A stretch of DNA of 64,000 nt from Agrococcus sp. KRD186 (GCF_017168255.1 NZ_JABFAP010000001.1:1206640-1270639); one strand, 5' to 3'. Counted from the stretch's first letter, positions 28,406-38,266 are shown. Numbers and translations: made by a program. The notes: generated from the letters alone by a model not told the origin.

Positions 28406-30927
28406 GCGACCAGCCCCAGCTCGGCGTCGGAGGCGAGCATCGGGTGCTTCGGCACCACGCGCACGGTGTAGCCGAAGGTGCCGGCGGCCGGCATCTCGAT
28501 CGCCGACTCGAAGCGCTGCGCCGTGCCCTCGGCGCCCACCGGCTCGAGCGCGAACCGGCGCGTGTGGCGCAGGTCGCCCTCCTCGGTGATCGTGCCGGCG
28601 ACCACCTCGACGGTGACATCCGCTGGGCTCAGCGCCCCCAGCTCGACGAAGGCACGCACCCGCACCTCGTCGCCGACGATCGGCGGCACATCGACGCCGT
28701 CGACCTCCACGTGCCGCACCTCGACCTGCCCGAACGCGTCGCGCATCCGCCCCGTCCAGACCGCGAAGTCGCGGGCGGCGCGGGCCTCGTCGGCAGCGGC
28801 GACCGCCGCAGCCTTCGCCGCCGGCGTGTAGAGCCGGTCGACGTACTCGGCGAGCATGCGCTCGGCCGAGAGCTCGGGGCTCATCGCGGCGAGCGTGTGG
28901 CGGATGGAGGCGATCCAGGCCGTCGGCAGCCCGCGCTCGTCGCGGTCGTAGTAGCGCGGCGCCACCTGGTGCTCGATCAGCTCGTAGAGGGCGTTGGCCT
29001 CGAAGGCGTCTCGGTCGGCGGCATCCATCTGCTCGTGCGCCGAGGGGATGGCCCAGCCGTTCTTGCCGTCGAAGTACTCCTCCCACCAGCCGTCGAGGAT
29101 CGACAGGTTGAGCGAGCCGTTGAGCGCCGCCTTCATACCGGAGGTGCCGCACGCCTCGAGCGGCCGCAGCGGGTTGTTGAGCCAGACGTCGCAGCCCGGG
29201 TAGAGCGACTTCGCCATCGAGATGTCGTAGTTCTCGAGGAAGACGATGCGGCCGCGCACGTCGGGCTCCTGCGAGAAGCGCACGAGCTCCTGGATGAGCG
29301 CCTTGCCCTGCTCGTCGGCGGGATGCGACTTGCCGGCGATGACGAGCTGCACCGGCCGCTCGGGGTGCGTCAGCAGCGACCGCAGCCGGTCGCGGTCGTG
29401 CAGCATGAGCGTCAGCCGCTTGTAGGTCGGCACGCGGCGGGCGAAGCCGATCGTCAGCACATCCGGGTCGAGCAGCTCGTCGACCCAGCGCGGCGCCGCG
29501 CCCTCGTTGCGCACGTGCTTCACGCGGGTGCGCTCGCGCGCCTCCTGCACGAGCGCCTCGCGCATCTCGCGGCGCACCGACCAGAGCGTCTCGTCGGAGA
29601 CCGCATCCGACCCCCAGTCGCAGCGCGTCGTGTCGAGCGTGCCGAGCTCGCGCTCGGCCAGGTGCTTCAGGATGGGCGAGGTCCAGGTGGGCGCGTGCAC
29701 GCCGTTCGTGACCGAGGTGATCGGCACCTCCTCCGAGTCGAAGCCCGGCCAGCGGCTGGCGAACATGCGCCGCGAGACCTTGCCGTGCAGCTTCGAGACG
29801 CCGTTGGCGCGCTGCGCGAGCGAGAAGCCCAGCTGCGCCATGTTGAAGATCGCCGGATCCTCCTCGCGGCCGAGCTCGAGCACCCGCGCGACGTCGACGC
29901 CGGGCACCAGGTCGCCCGAGAGGTGGCTGTGCACCAGCTCGACGTCGAAGCGGTCGATGCCGGCGGGCACCGGCGTGTGGGTGGTGAAGACGGTGCCGGC
30001 GCGCACGACCTGCAGCGCCTCGTCGAAGCCGAGGCCCTCGGCGATCAGCCGCGAGATGCGCTCGATGCCGAGGAAGCCGGCGTGGCCCTCGTTCGAGTGG
30101 TACACCGCAGGGGCCGGCGCACCGGTGAGCTCGCTGTAGACCGCGAGCGCGCGCACACCGCCGATGCCCAGCAGCAGCTCCTGCTGCAGGCGCTGCTCGC
30201 CGCCGCCGCCGTACAGCCGGTCGGTGACGGTGCGCAGCTCGTCGCTGTTCTCGTGGATGTTCGTGTCCAGCAGCAGCAGCGGCACGCGGCCGATGGTGGC
30301 CTGCCAGATGCGCGCGTGCAGCGTGCGGCCGCCGGGCAGCGCGAGCGCGACGGTCGCGTGCGTGCCGTCGGCGCCCCGCAGGATCTTCAGCGGCAGGCCG
30401 TCAGGGTCGAGCACCGGGTAGGACTCCTGCTGCCAGCCCTCGCGCGAGATCGCCTGCTTGAAGTAGCCGGCCTGGTAGAACAGGCCGACGCCGACGATCG
30501 GCACGCCCAGGTCGCTGGCCGCCTTCAGGTGGTCGCCGGCGAGGATGCCGAGGCCGCCGGAGTACTGCGGCAGCGCGCTCGTGATGCCGAACTCGGGCGA
30601 GAAGTAGGCGATCGACTCGGGCACGTCCTCGAGCGACTGGTACCAGCGCGCCTGCGACAGGTAGTCGCCGAGGTCATCGGCGAGCGCGTCGACGCGGGCG
30701 ACGAAGTCGTCGTCCTCGGCGAGCTGCTCGAGCCGTGCGGTGCCGACCCAGCCGAGCAGCTGCACGGGATCGTGGCCGGTGGCCTGCCAGCCGTCGAGCG
30801 AGATCTCGCGGAAGAGCTCGCGGGTGGGCTCGTGCCACGACCAGCGCAGGTTGGCGGCCAGCGCGTCGAGGCGGTCGAGCCGCGCAGGGAGGGAGGTGCG
30901 GACGGTGAACCGGCGGATAGCTCTCAC
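28390..30927 (-). CDS. glgP: alpha-glucan phosphorylase, DUF3417/GT35 type
   Basis: An 845-aa phosphorylase. DUF3417 N-terminal domain (RRFTVRT..LAANLRWSWHEPT), catalytic core with GGLGILAGDHLKAASDLG, TTHTPVPAGIDRF, NGVHAPTW, and the PLP Lys in GTSGMKAALNGSLNLSILDGW. It releases glucose-1-phosphate from linear alpha-glucans; in actinobacteria this type may also use maltose-1-phosphate-derived glucan. GTG at 30927 is 8 nt after a minus-strand TAGGCT. Length is normal for the long actinobacterial subgroup. Confidence 0.94.
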   Translation of the reverse strand: MRAIRRFTVRTSLPARLDRLDALAANLRWSWHEPTRELFREISLDGWQATGHDPVQLLGWVGTARLEQLAEDDDFVARVDALADDLGDYLSQARWYQSLEDVPESIAYFSPEFGITSALPQYSGGLGILAGDHLKAASDLGVPIVGVGLFYQAGYFKQAISREGWQQESYPVLDPDGLPLKILRGADGTHATVALALPGGRTLHARIWQATIGRVPLLLLDTNIHENSDELRTVTDRLYGGGGEQRLQQELLLGIGGVRALAVYSELTGAPAPAVYHSNEGHAGFLGIERISRLIAEGLGFDEALQVVRAGTVFTTHTPVPAGIDRFDVELVHSHLSGDLVPGVDVARVLELGREEDPAIFNMAQLGFSLAQRANGVSKLHGKVSRRMFASRWPGFDSEEVPITSVTNGVHAPTWTSPILKHLAERELGTLDTTRCDWGSDAVSDETLWSVRREMREALVQEARERTRVKHVRNEGAAPRWVDELLDPDVLTIGFARRVPTYKRLTLMLHDRDRLRSLLTHPERPVQLVIAGKSHPADEQGKALIQELVRFSQEPDVRGRIVFLENYDISMAKSLYPGCDVWLNNPLRPLEACGTSGMKAALNGSLNLSILDGWWEEYFDGKNGWAIPSAHEQMDAADRDAFEANALYELIEHQVAPRYYDRDERGLPTAWIASIRHTLAAMSPELSAERMLAEYVDRLYTPAAKAAAVAAADEARAARDFAVWTGRMRDAFGQVEVRHVEVDGVDVPPIVGDEVRVRAFVELGALSPADVTVEVVAGTITEEGDLRHTRRFALEPVGAEGTAQRFESAIEMPAAGTFGYTVRVVPKHPMLASDAELGLVAYAKG

Positions 30928-30988
30928 ACTCCCCGAGCCTAGCGGCGGGCCCTGGCCGCCCGGGCTCGGCACTCGGTAGGTTGAGGGC

Positions 30989-33007
30989 GTGGCGAAGAAG
31001 AGCGAAGCAGTCCCCGTGCAGGTCCTCTCCGGCCGGATCCCGGTGCTCGATCTGCACCCGCAGCAGCCCGGCAACCGATTCCCCGCGAAGGCGGTGGTCG
31101 GTGATGTCGTGCCGTTCGAGGCGGCGGCGTTCCGGGAGGGCCACGACCGCATCGGCGTGACCCTCGTGCTGCGCTCCCCCAGCGGCAGCACGACGCGCGT
31201 GCCGATGGAGCCCCTGCACGATGGCCTCGACCGCCACCGGGCGCACGCGTTGGTCGACGAGCAGGGCATGTGGACCTGGCACGTCGAGGCCTGGGCCGAC
31301 GAGTGGGCCACCTGGCACCACAATGCCGAGATCAAGATCGCCGCCGACATCGACGCCGAGCTGATGGCGACCATGGGCGCGCAGCTGCTCGCCAGAGCGG
31401 CCCGCGCCGCGACCGGCGCCGACGCCACCCTGCTCGCCGGTGCTGCGAAGGCGCTCGCCAACACGGCCGCGCCGGTGCTGCAGCGCTGGGCATCGGTCAA
31501 CGACCCCGACATCCTGGGCGCGATCGACCGCCACCGGCCTCGCTCCCTGGTCACCGCATCCGAGACCCTGCAACTGAGGGTCGAGCGCACCCGTGCGGGC
31601 GTCGGCGCCTGGTACGAGCTGTTCCCCCGCTCCGAGGGCGCCGTGCAGCGCGCCGACGGCTCCTGGCAGAGCGGCACCTTCGCCACCGCGGCGAAGCGGC
31701 TGCCGGCGGTGAAGGCGATGGGCTTCGACGTGCTCTACCTGCCGCCCGTGCACCCGATCGGCGAGGTCAACCGCAAGGGCCCGAACAACACGCTCACGCC
31801 GCAGCCTGGCGACCCCGGCAGCCCTTGGGCGATCGGCTCGAAGCACGGCGGCCACGACTCCATCCACCCCGACCTCGGCACCATCGACGACTTCCGCGCG
31901 TTCGTGGACCAGGCGGCGGATGCGGGGCTCGAGGTGGCCATGGACCTCGCCCTCCAGGCGGCGCCGGATCACCCGTGGGTGACGACGCACCCGGAGTGGT
32001 TCACGACGCTGCCCGACGGCACGATCGCCTTCGCCGAGAACCCGCCGAAGAAGTACCAGGACATCTATCCGGTCAACTTCGACAACGACCCGACAGGGAT
32101 CGTCGCCGAGGTGCTCCGCATCATCGACCTGTGGGTGGGCTGCGGCGTGCGCATCTTCCGCGTCGACAACCCGCACACCAAGCCGCTGTGGTTCTGGGAG
32201 CACGTGATCGGCCAGGTGAACGCGAAGCACGGCGACATCGTCTTCCTCGCCGAGGCCTTCACCCGGCCGGCGATGATGCAGGCGCTCGGCAAGGTGGGCT
32301 TCCAGCAGTCGTACACCTACTTCGCGTGGCGCAACACGAAGGCGGAGCTCGAGGAGTACCTGCGCGAGGTCACCGGCGAGCAGGCGGCCTGGTTCAAGCC
32401 GGCCTTCTGGGTGAACACCCCAGACATCCTCACCGAGTACCTGCAGTTCGGCGGCGTGCCCGCCTTCAAGGTGCGCGCGGCGATCGCCGCCACCGCGGTG
32501 CCCACCTGGGGCATGTACGCCGGCTACGAGCTGATCGAGGATGTCGCCCGGCCCGGCGCCGAGGAGGCCATCGACAACGAGAAGTACGAGTACAGGCCGC
32601 GCGATTGGGAGCGCGCCGCTCGCAACGGCACCACCATCGAGCCGTACATCACGCGGCTCAATGAGATCCGCGCCGAGCACCCCGCCATCCGGCAGCTGTG
32701 GGCGATGGACATCCACTGGTCCGACGACGACGCCGTGCTGGTCTACTCGAAGCACCTCGACGGCCGCTTCACCGACTCGGGCGAGCCAGACACGATCATC
32801 GTGGTCGCCAACGTCGACCCGCACTCCGCCCGGCAGACGACCGTGCACCTCGACCTGACGAAGCTGGGCCTGCGCCCGGGCGAGAGCTTCCAGGCGCACG
32901 ACCTCATCAGCGGCGAGACGTGGCACTGGAGCGACCACAACTTCGTGCGGCTCGACGCATTCGTCGAGCCCGCGCACGTCATCCACGTGCGACGCTTGGG
33001 GGCATGA
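30989..33007 (+). CDS. glgE: alpha-1,4-glucan:maltose-1-phosphate maltosyltransferase
   Basis: A 672-aa GH13_3 enzyme that extends alpha-glucan with maltose units from maltose-1-phosphate. DUF3416 N-terminal domain, then GEVNRKGPNNTL, AENPPKKYQDIYPVNF (substrate-binding Lys), IFRVDNPHTKP (nucleophile Asp), and FLAEAFTRP (acid/base Glu). The maltose-1-phosphate synthases (GlgM or TreS-Pep2) are not in this window. GTG at 30989 lies 6 nt after TAGGTT (leaderless candidate). Coupled to glgB by a 4-nt ATGA overlap. Confidence 0.96.
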   Translation: MAKKSEAVPVQVLSGRIPVLDLHPQQPGNRFPAKAVVGDVVPFEAAAFREGHDRIGVTLVLRSPSGSTTRVPMEPLHDGLDRHRAHALVDEQGMWTWHVEAWADEWATWHHNAEIKIAADIDAELMATMGAQLLARAARAATGADATLLAGAAKALANTAAPVLQRWASVNDPDILGAIDRHRPRSLVTASETLQLRVERTRAGVGAWYELFPRSEGAVQRADGSWQSGTFATAAKRLPAVKAMGFDVLYLPPVHPIGEVNRKGPNNTLTPQPGDPGSPWAIGSKHGGHDSIHPDLGTIDDFRAFVDQAADAGLEVAMDLALQAAPDHPWVTTHPEWFTTLPDGTIAFAENPPKKYQDIYPVNFDNDPTGIVAEVLRIIDLWVGCGVRIFRVDNPHTKPLWFWEHVIGQVNAKHGDIVFLAEAFTRPAMMQALGKVGFQQSYTYFAWRNTKAELEEYLREVTGEQAAWFKPAFWVNTPDILTEYLQFGGVPAFKVRAAIAATAVPTWGMYAGYELIEDVARPGAEEAIDNEKYEYRPRDWERAARNGTTIEPYITRLNEIRAEHPAIRQLWAMDIHWSDDDAVLVYSKHLDGRFTDSGEPDTIIVVANVDPHSARQTTVHLDLTKLGLRPGESFQAHDLISGETWHWSDHNFVRLDAFVEPAHVIHVRRLGA

Positions 33008-35190
33008 TGCTCGACGAAGCGACCATCCAGCAGCTGGCCGAAGGCGCGCACCCCGCGCCGCACGACGTCCTCGGGGCGCATGCCGACGCATCGGCAGTGC
33101 CCGGCACCTCGCACGTCGTGCGCGCCGTCCGCCACCTCGCCGCGGCGGTCACGGTGCTGACCGAGACCGACACCGGTCAGGCCGAGACGCCCATGGAGCA
33201 CCTCGGGCACGGTCTGTGGCGCGCCGTCGTGACCGGACCCATCCGCCCCTACCGCCTGCTCACCGCCTACGGCGACGACGCCGCGTGGGAGAGCGAGGAC
33301 CCCTATCGCTTCACGCCCACCCTGGGCGAGCTCGACCTGCACCTGTGGCGCGAGGGACGCCACGAGCAGGCCTGGCAGGTGCTCGGCTCGCGGCTGCGCG
33401 AGCACGAGGGCGTGGCCGGGGCCTCGTTCGCCGTCTGGGCGCCGAACGCGCGGGCCGTGCGCATCATCGGCGACTTCAACGACTGGGTGGGCCGCTCGCA
33501 CCCGATGCGCACCATGGGCGCCTCCGGCGTCTGGGAGCTGTTCGTGCCGGGCGAGCTCGAGCACAGCGCCTACAAGTACGAGATCCTCACCGATCACGGC
33601 TGGGTGACGCGCGCCGACCCGATGGCGCGCTACACCGAGGTGCCGCCGGCCACCGCCTCGAAGGTGGGCACCAGCCGCTTCGCCTGGAGCGATGACGACT
33701 GGATGCGGTCCCGGGCCGCGAAGGACCCCCACAATTCCCCCATGTCGGTCTACGAGCTGCACTTCGGCTCCTGGCGACCGGGGCTCGGCTACCGGGAGAT
33801 GGCGGATGCGCTCATCGAGCACCTGGAGACGACCGGCTTCACGCACGTGGAGTTCATGCCGCTCGCCGAGCACCCCTACGGGCCCTCGTGGGGCTACCAG
33901 GTGACGGGCTACTTCGCCCCCACCAGCCGCTTCGGCCACCCCGACGACCTGCGCTACCTGATCGACCGGCTGCACCGCGCCGGCTACGGCGTGCTGATGG
34001 ACTGGGTGCCCGGCCACTTCCCGAAGGACGAGTGGGCGCTCGCGCGCTTCGACGGGCAGGCGCTCTACGAGCACCCCGACCCTCGCCGCGGCGACCAGCC
34101 CGACTGGGGCACGCACGTGTTCGACTTCGGCCGGCCGGAGGTGAAGAACTTCCTGGTGGCGAACGCCGTCTACTGGATGGAGGAGTTCCACATCGACGGC
34201 CTGCGCGTCGACGCGGTCGCCTCGATGCTCTACCTCGACTACTCCCGCAAGGACGGCGAGTGGCTGCCCAACGTGCACGGCGGTCGCGAAAACCTCGAGG
34301 CGATCGCGCTGCTGCAGGAGGTCAACGCCACCGTCTACCGCCGCTGCCCGGGCGTCATCATGATCGCCGAGGAGTCGACCTCCTGGCCGGGCGTGACCAA
34401 GCCCACCGACGCATCCGGACTCGGCTTCGGGCTGAAGTGGAACATGGGCTGGATGCACGACACGCTGCAGTACATGGCGGTCGACCCGATGTACCGCTCG
34501 CACCATCACGGCGACATCACCTTCTCGTTCCTGTACGCGTTCAGCGAGCAGTTCCTGCTGCCGATCAGCCACGACGAGGTCGTGCACGGCAAGGGCTCGC
34601 TGCTGGGCAAGATGCCGGGCGACCAGTGGCAGAAGCTCGCCTCGGTGCGCGCCTATCTGACGTTCATGTGGGCGCACCCCGGCAAGCAGCTGCTGTTCAT
34701 GGGGCAGGAGTTCGGGCAGCCGAGCGAGTGGAGCGAGGCGCGCGGGCTCGACTGGTGGATCCTCGACCAGCCGGTGCACCGCGGCCTCATGTCGCTCGTC
34801 TCGCAGCTCAACCGCGTCTACCGCGACACCGAGGCGCTCTGGCTGCGCGACAACGAGCCTGGCGGCTTCGAGTGGATCGACGGCGGCAACTCCTCCGACA
34901 ACCTCGTCGCGTTCCTGCGCTGGGGTGCCGACGGCGACCCGGTGGCGGCGATCGTGAACTTCTCGGGCAGGCCCGTCGAGGGCTACCGGATGGGGCTGCC
35001 GTTCGCCGGCGAGTGGGAGGAGGTCGTGAACTCCGACGCGCAAGAGTACGGCGGCTCCGGGGTCGGCAACCTCGGCACCGTGCACGCGGCGGCCGAGCCC
35101 TGGGGCGGGCGACCCGCGTCGGCGACGCTCACCATCCCGCCGCTGGCGGGCCTGATTCTGAAGCCCCGCGCGGTGGAGCTGAAGGCGTAG
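33004..35190 (+). CDS. glgB: 1,4-alpha-glucan branching enzyme
   Basis: A 728-aa GH13_9 enzyme making alpha-1,6 branches. Two beta-rich N-terminal domains (AHPAPHDVLGAH; ASFAVWAPNARAVRIIGDFNDW), then MDWVPGHFPKDEW, HIDGLRVDAVASMLYLDYSR (nucleophile Asp), MIAEESTSWPGV (Glu) and ISHDEVVHGKGS. ATG at 33004 overlaps the glgE stop. Two tandem hairpins follow its stop. GlgE and GlgB work as the elongation and branching pair of the GlgE pathway. Confidence 0.97.
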   Translation: MMLDEATIQQLAEGAHPAPHDVLGAHADASAVPGTSHVVRAVRHLAAAVTVLTETDTGQAETPMEHLGHGLWRAVVTGPIRPYRLLTAYGDDAAWESEDPYRFTPTLGELDLHLWREGRHEQAWQVLGSRLREHEGVAGASFAVWAPNARAVRIIGDFNDWVGRSHPMRTMGASGVWELFVPGELEHSAYKYEILTDHGWVTRADPMARYTEVPPATASKVGTSRFAWSDDDWMRSRAAKDPHNSPMSVYELHFGSWRPGLGYREMADALIEHLETTGFTHVEFMPLAEHPYGPSWGYQVTGYFAPTSRFGHPDDLRYLIDRLHRAGYGVLMDWVPGHFPKDEWALARFDGQALYEHPDPRRGDQPDWGTHVFDFGRPEVKNFLVANAVYWMEEFHIDGLRVDAVASMLYLDYSRKDGEWLPNVHGGRENLEAIALLQEVNATVYRRCPGVIMIAEESTSWPGVTKPTDASGLGFGLKWNMGWMHDTLQYMAVDPMYRSHHHGDITFSFLYAFSEQFLLPISHDEVVHGKGSLLGKMPGDQWQKLASVRAYLTFMWAHPGKQLLFMGQEFGQPSEWSEARGLDWWILDQPVHRGLMSLVSQLNRVYRDTEALWLRDNEPGGFEWIDGGNSSDNLVAFLRWGADGDPVAAIVNFSGRPVEGYRMGLPFAGEWEEVVNSDAQEYGGSGVGNLGTVHAAAEPWGGRPASATLTIPPLAGLILKPRAVELKA

Positions 35191-35243
35191 GCCCTTTCGG
35201 GCCCACGCCGCGACCCCAGCGCCGACGCCCGTCTCGGGCGTCG
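35190..35243 (+). terminator. tandem hairpins after glgB
   Basis: GGCCC-TTTCG-GGCCC at 35190-35204 and CGACGCCCG-TCT-CGGGCGTCG at 35223-35243. They lie between the convergent glgB (ends 35190) and the thioredoxin-like gene (ends 35255) and can serve both strands. Confidence 0.75.
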
Positions 35244-35254
35244 GGCACCCAGCC

Positions 35255-36199
35255 CTAGTAGAGCAGCGTCGTCAGCCGCTTGCGGGCCGCGTTCACGCGC
35301 GGGTCGTCGACGCCGACGATCTCGAACAGGTCGAGCAGCCGCAGCCGCACGCCCTGCTTCTCGTCGCCTGTGAGCGACGCCATCAGGTCGAGCATGCGAA
35401 GGAACGCATCCTCCACGTGGCCGCCCGAGAGGTCGAGGTCGGCGACCAGCATCTGCGCCTGCGCATCGGCGGGAGCGGCTGCCGCGGCAGCACGGATCTC
35501 CTCGGCACCCTTGCCCTGCAGCCTCGTCAGCAGTCGCACCTGCGCGAGGCCGGCGATGGCCTCCGCGTCCCGCGGGTTCTGCGCGATGGCCTTCTCGAAC
35601 GCGGCGATCGCCGCCTCGAGGTCGCCGGCGTCGATGGCGTCGTAGGCCTCCTGGTGCAGCGGAGGCACCGGCGCGGGAGCCGGCTCCTGCGCCTCGTCGC
35701 CCTCGGCACCCTCGCTCATCGGCACGCTGCCGGTGACGCCCTGCTGGGCCGCGAACTCGAGCACCTGCGCGAGCACATCGGCGATCTGCTCCTCCGGCTG
35801 CGCGCCGGTGAACAGCGGCGCGGGGCGGCCCGCGATCACCGCGGCGACAGTGGGCACGGACTGCGCCTGGAACGCCTGCACGATCTGCGGGCTGCGGTCG
35901 GCGTCGACCTTCGCGAGCACAAGCCTGCCGCGCTGCGCCTCGACGAGCCGCTCGAGCACCGGCGTCAGCTGCGCGCTCGGCTCGCTCCACTCCGCGACGA
36001 TCGCGATCAGCACCGGCACCCGGCTCGAGAGCTCGACCACCTGCTCGAGGTCGGCGTCGGTGACCGTGATGACCACGCCGGGTGCACCGGCAGCTGCCAC
36101 GGCCTCAGGCTGCGGTGCTGCCGCCTGGGCGTGCCGCGCGGCGAGCGCAGACAGGTCGACGGCTCCGCCGATCGATGCGGGCAGGTGCTCCTGTGTCAT
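35255..36199 (-). CDS. thioredoxin-like protein with TPR-like tail (YbbN/CnoX type)
   Basis: A 314-aa protein. Thioredoxin fold at about residues 40-165, where the redox CxxC is replaced (VAEWSEPSAQLTPVL, so Ser-Glu-Pro-Ser), followed by repeated helices (residues about 190-310; EAYDAIDAGDLEAAIAAFEKAI). E. coli CnoX is a chaperone-like relative without oxidoreductase activity, but the lost cysteines are what can be seen here. ATG at 36199 overlaps the next gene's stop by 4 nt, so it is co-expressed with the 635-aa membrane protein. Confidence 0.88.
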   Translation of the reverse strand: MTQEHLPASIGGAVDLSALAARHAQAAAPQPEAVAAAGAPGVVITVTDADLEQVVELSSRVPVLIAIVAEWSEPSAQLTPVLERLVEAQRGRLVLAKVDADRSPQIVQAFQAQSVPTVAAVIAGRPAPLFTGAQPEEQIADVLAQVLEFAAQQGVTGSVPMSEGAEGDEAQEPAPAPVPPLHQEAYDAIDAGDLEAAIAAFEKAIAQNPRDAEAIAGLAQVRLLTRLQGKGAEEIRAAAAAAPADAQAQMLVADLDLSGGHVEDAFLRMLDLMASLTGDEKQGVRLRLLDLFEIVGVDDPRVNAARKRLTTLLY

Positions 36200-38103
36200 T
36201 CCTGTACCTCTCGTGCGTCCAGCAGCGACTGCGCGTAGCCGACCACCTGGATGCGGGCGCCCTCGGGCGCATCCGCAGGCGGCACCGCGAACAGCACCTG
36301 GAGCTGGTAGGTCTGCTCGATGCCGGTCTCCGACTGATCGACACCGGCGAGGATCGCGGCACCGGCCGACGCCGACACCTCGACGCCCTCTTCGGTCGGT
36401 GTGGTGCGCTGCGTCTCGGTGAACGACGTGGCCAGCAGCGCGCCGCCCTCGTTCGTGACGAGCATCAACGGCGCCGACTCGTCCTCGCCGTTGAACCATT
36501 CGAGGTTCGTCAGCTCGAGATCAGGGTCGGCTCGCTGCTCGTCCTTGTACGCCTTGCCGATCTGCTCGCGCAGCGCGTCGCCCTCCTCCTGGAACCACGA
36601 CGCGAACTCCGACTCCTCGCCGTTGAGCAGCACGTCGGCGTACGCCATCGTGATCTCGCCCGGCTGACGCTGCAGCAGCACGGTGTTGTCCGGCAGGCTC
36701 GCGGCGCCGATCGTCGGGCTGGCGACAGCCGGCAGCTGCACGCCGGAGCCGAGGGTCGTCTGGTAGATCACCCGGTAGTTCGCTCGCGGCTCCGCCTGCT
36801 CGAAGACCATCGTCGACTGCGCCTGCTCGGCGTTCTCCCACGCGATCACGGCCATCACGGTGCGAGGCCAGGTCTCGGTCTGCTGGGGCAGCAGCAGCTG
36901 CACCTCGCCATCGGGGATGCCGGGCAGCGCCTCCGCCTCCTCGCTCTGCGAGCGAATCTCGTAGTTCGTCTGCCGTGCGGCGAGCATGGGTCCCGCGAGC
37001 CGCCGCGCGGCGGTCGCGGCATCGAGCTCCTCGTCGGCCTGGCTCACGACGTCACGGGTGCTCTCGAGCACCCGCTCGAACTGGTTCTCGGTGAGCGCCA
37101 CCGGCGGCAGCGTCTCCTCGAGGCTCGTCGGCGTCGGCGCTGCCGTCGTGTCGGTCGGAGCAGGACTCGGCCAGTACTGCGGCCCGCAGCCGGTCAGCGC
37201 GATCGACGCCAGCACCGGGAAGGCGATCAGCCCGACACGGCGGCGGGCGCGCGACGCGGTGCGGCGCTCGGCCCTGCCCCGCTCCTGCTCCGGTCGAGCC
37301 TCGGGCTCGCCGGTCTCGGGCTCGGAGGCGGAGGGCTCGCCGGTCTCGGGCTCGGTGGTCGCCGGATCGATCGCTCCCCGCTCGCCGTCGGCGGATGCGG
37401 TGGGCTCGATCGCGCGATCGGGCAGCGGCAGCCCGGCGCGGGCGTCGCGCTGCAGCGCGCGCCGCTCGGCACGGGTGAGCTCGCGGTGCGAGCGGCGCTG
37501 CGGTCCGCGGCGGCGGCGATGCCGGCGCAGCGCCAGCAGGAAGAACAGCAAAGCCAGCGCGAGGAAGACCAGCCCGGCGGTCATCAGCGGACCGAACAGC
37601 GGCGTCTTCGCATCGAACGGCCACTCGACCCGCACATCCGCCGGTGCCGGGGTGCCCGGCTCGCCGGCGATGGCGATCGAGAATCCGACCGGCAGGTCGA
37701 TGTCGAACTGCAGACGGCCCTCGCCCTCGTGCACCTCGATCCACATGTCGCTGCCGGCGATCGCCGGCACGGGCTCCGTGTCGCTGCCCTGCTCGTCGAG
37801 GGTGAGCACGTCCTGGTCGTCGATCTGCGCTGCCGCGTAGCGGGTCTCGCCGACCCAGCCGAGCACGTCGCGGTCGCGACCGACGACAGCCGTGACCGGG
37901 CCGTCGTCCGTGATGGTCAGCGTCTGCCGGCCGTCGTGCATGTTGAGCGTGTCACCGGAGATCACGATCAGCTGGGCGTCCGTTGGCTGCTCGAGCTGCG
38001 CGACGATCGAGTCCGGCGGCGCCCAGATGGTGCGCTGTCCGATGCCGAGGCCGAGCAGGACGAGCGAGATCACGAGGCTCACGGCCGCGAGGATGTATCG
38101 CAC
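36196..38103 (-). CDS. 635-aa membrane protein with an internal lipobox-like segment
   Basis: No known family recognised. Transmembrane segments at about 4-21, 174-196 and 288-306. The first (residues 25-170) and last (310-635) parts would lie outside the membrane, joined by a basic, Glu/Pro-rich linker (about 195-285, repeats of ETGEP). The third segment reads LASIALTGC, like a lipoprotein signal, so the C-terminal half looks like a lipoprotein fused to a membrane protein. In the 3' partner role, the first gene of the operon is this one and the thioredoxin-like protein follows. Function unknown. Confidence 0.72.
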   Translation of the reverse strand: MRYILAAVSLVISLVLLGLGIGQRTIWAPPDSIVAQLEQPTDAQLIVISGDTLNMHDGRQTLTITDDGPVTAVVGRDRDVLGWVGETRYAAAQIDDQDVLTLDEQGSDTEPVPAIAGSDMWIEVHEGEGRLQFDIDLPVGFSIAIAGEPGTPAPADVRVEWPFDAKTPLFGPLMTAGLVFLALALLFFLLALRRHRRRRGPQRRSHRELTRAERRALQRDARAGLPLPDRAIEPTASADGERGAIDPATTEPETGEPSASEPETGEPEARPEQERGRAERRTASRARRRVGLIAFPVLASIALTGCGPQYWPSPAPTDTTAAPTPTSLEETLPPVALTENQFERVLESTRDVVSQADEELDAATAARRLAGPMLAARQTNYEIRSQSEEAEALPGIPDGEVQLLLPQQTETWPRTVMAVIAWENAEQAQSTMVFEQAEPRANYRVIYQTTLGSGVQLPAVASPTIGAASLPDNTVLLQRQPGEITMAYADVLLNGEESEFASWFQEEGDALREQIGKAYKDEQRADPDLELTNLEWFNGEDESAPLMLVTNEGGALLATSFTETQRTTPTEEGVEVSASAGAAILAGVDQSETGIEQTYQLQVLFAVPPADAPEGARIQVVGYAQSLLDAREVQE

Positions 38104-38266
38104 GAGTCAGGGGTCCTTTCACGCTCGCCGAGATCGTTGACTGGCCGTTTCGATGGACCGCGCCCGGCAGGCAAGCCTCCAGAGTACCTGAGGTGGCCCG
38201 ATTCGCGCCATCCGAGGGCCGCGAGCCTGCCGGGGCGGCTGCCCGCGGCACTTTAGTATGCGGGGT

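Noticed and set aside
27373-30942. Very long plus-strand open frame (1189 codons) opposite glgP and through glgX
   Set aside because: It is Arg/Ala/His-rich and has no motif; it runs antisense to glgP and out of frame with glgX, whose family motifs are intact. High GC leaves few stop codons.
35293-36199. Catalytic thioredoxin
   Set aside because: The CxxC position holds Ser-Glu-Pro-Ser, so no redox role is claimed.
38258-38266. ATG at 38258 as the start of the AI-2E transporter gene
   Set aside because: It lies inside the TAGTAT -10 hexamer; GTG at 38267 fits a leaderless start.
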